This document shows positions 43,237-43,756 of a stretch of DNA of 43,756 bases, in pieces. Position 1 is the stretch's first letter, and every line of letters begins with the position of its first letter. The stretch covers positions 1 to 43,756 of the forward strand of contig JACPTQ010000032.1 of the NCBI GenBank assembly GCA_016192705.1. The letters run 5' to 3'. Position numbers and translations under genes: made by a program. The notes below the pieces were generated by a model. The model searched no databases. It saw only the letters and a list, made by a program, of their open reading frames with translations, and was not told where the DNA came from. This DNA comes from Deltaproteobacteria bacterium (GTDB lineage: Bacteria > Myxococcota > JACPTQ01).

Positions 43237-43581
43237 GTGAAACCAAATCGGCGCTGGGCGATCGTACTGGTTGTCCCGATCGCGTTCGTCATCATGAATC
43301 TCATCGACACGCGCCCATACGCCATCACGTTGGTCTACGACGTCACAGCGCTCGACGTTGGAGAGCCAGCCCTCGACGTCCAGGTTTTCCGCGAGGGCGA
43401 CAAGCTCCTTTCGTCACACATCACGCGCGTCCCCGGCCGCATCTCGCATCCTGTTCGGCTCGCGCAAGGCGACTACACCCTCAAGTTTGTCGTAACCCCC
43501 GCTTCCGGCGAGCCCATTCGCGTTCAGCGCACCATCAAAGTCACAAAAGAAGAGACGGTAACGGTTTTCCTTTCTCGCTGA
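43237..43581 (+). CDS. Small membrane-anchored protein of unknown function (114 residues)
   Basis: A basic start (MKPNRR) and one hydrophobic helix (AIVLVVPIAFVIMNLI) anchor a domain of about 85 residues that reads as beta-sandwich (YAITLVYDVTAL, LDVQVFREGDKLL, GDYTLKFVVTP, TIKVTKEETVTVFL). It is probably periplasmic. The start is GTG, without a Shine-Dalgarno and with a -10-like TAGGGT six bases upstream. No family was recognised. It ends 12 bases before the right copy of the dispersed repeat. Confidence 0.75.
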   Translation: MKPNRRWAIVLVVPIAFVIMNLIDTRPYAITLVYDVTALDVGEPALDVQVFREGDKLLSSHITRVPGRISHPVRLAQGDYTLKFVVTPASGEPIRVQRTIKVTKEETVTVFLSR

Positions 43582-43593
43582 ATCGATCATCCC

Positions 43594-43756
43594 CCCAATC
43601 CCCGGTTAAGCGGTCCGTTCGCTCGTGAGCGTGAGGGTCGACAGGAGCCCGCTTCGGCGCGCCGACGTCCTCGGGTCTGATTTGAGACGCGCGAACGATC
43701 CGCGGTTCAGAGGTTCGCGAAAGCTCGGTTGTCCCAGCCAATATCGCGCTGCAGAC
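43594..43756 (-). repeat. Long dispersed repeat, right copy, cut by the window end
   Basis: This is the reverse complement of 225-388: 87 core bases (43594-43680) with two differences, then a diverged but colinear outer part up to the last base of the window, which ends on the same GTCTGCAGCGC block. The copy may continue beyond the window. Confidence 0.7.

Noticed and set aside
43541-43741. 66-residue minus-strand frame in the right repeat
   Set aside because: It shares a peptide with the left repeat copy, but both core differences are amino-acid changing, there is no Shine-Dalgarno, and it overlaps the end of the neighbouring gene.

Overview
The window looks like chromosomal DNA of a myxobacterium-like organism (Myxococcota). 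The signs are a high GC content judged by eye, many large secreted lipoproteins with Asp-Ala-Gly-rich linkers, a protein ending in a MYXO-CTERM-like sorting tail, IPT/TIG, kelch and IgGFc-binding surface proteins, and thrombospondin type 3 calcium repeats. No rRNA, tRNA, phage, insertion sequence or CRISPR array was seen. Both ends of the window lie in or near copies of one dispersed repeat in opposite orientation (225-388 and 43594-43756). This suggests that the sequence stops at a repeat, as assembled contigs often do.

Layout. 1-447 is a gene-free stretch rich in palindromes and repeats. 448-8689 (+) holds three exported proteins: a 1550-residue unknown, a clan-A glycoside hydrolase lipoprotein and an unknown lipoprotein. 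8693-13072 mixes housekeeping and small exported genes: an NRDE/TANGO2 protein, a small secreted protein, a CPA2-type cation/proton antiporter, a small Cys-containing lipoprotein and a membrane-anchored DUF3137-like protein. 13345-19356 is a giant lipoprotein with 16 tandem two-cysteine Ig-like repeats and a MYXO-CTERM-like tail. 19353-21145 (-) is a two-component pair: a RegB-like membrane kinase carrying the quinone-site motif GGxxNPF, and a response regulator that is only a receiver domain.

21336-28318 (+) is the most interesting part. After an unknown exported protein comes a tight five-gene operon: fatty acyl-AMP-ligase-like protein, extended SDR, acyl carrier protein, cobalamin-type radical SAM enzyme and VLCAD-like acyl-CoA dehydrogenase. 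It has the logic of a carrier-bound fatty acid tailoring pathway, but there is no PKS or NRPS beside it. The ligase-like protein also lacks both lysines expected in the A3 and A10 motifs.

28424-31771 (+) is a kelch-propeller lipoprotein. 31793-42153 is a long minus-strand block: peroxiredoxin, amidohydrolase with calcium repeats, Cys-rich lipoprotein, thiG, thiS, a minimal signal peptidase I that itself looks like a lipoprotein, a six-IPT/TIG lipoprotein and an IgGFc-binding-like lipoprotein. 42288-43581 (+) has a secreted double helix-hairpin-helix protein and a small anchored protein.

Two translation-start styles appear. Many genes have strong Shine-Dalgarno sequences. Another set (9475, 12179, 21336 and 43237, with looser cases at 5150, 10105 and 28424) has no Shine-Dalgarno and instead a -10-like hexamer six or a few bases from the start codon, which suggests leaderless or nearly leaderless mRNAs. 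All functions are inferred by reading the sequence; no database search was run.
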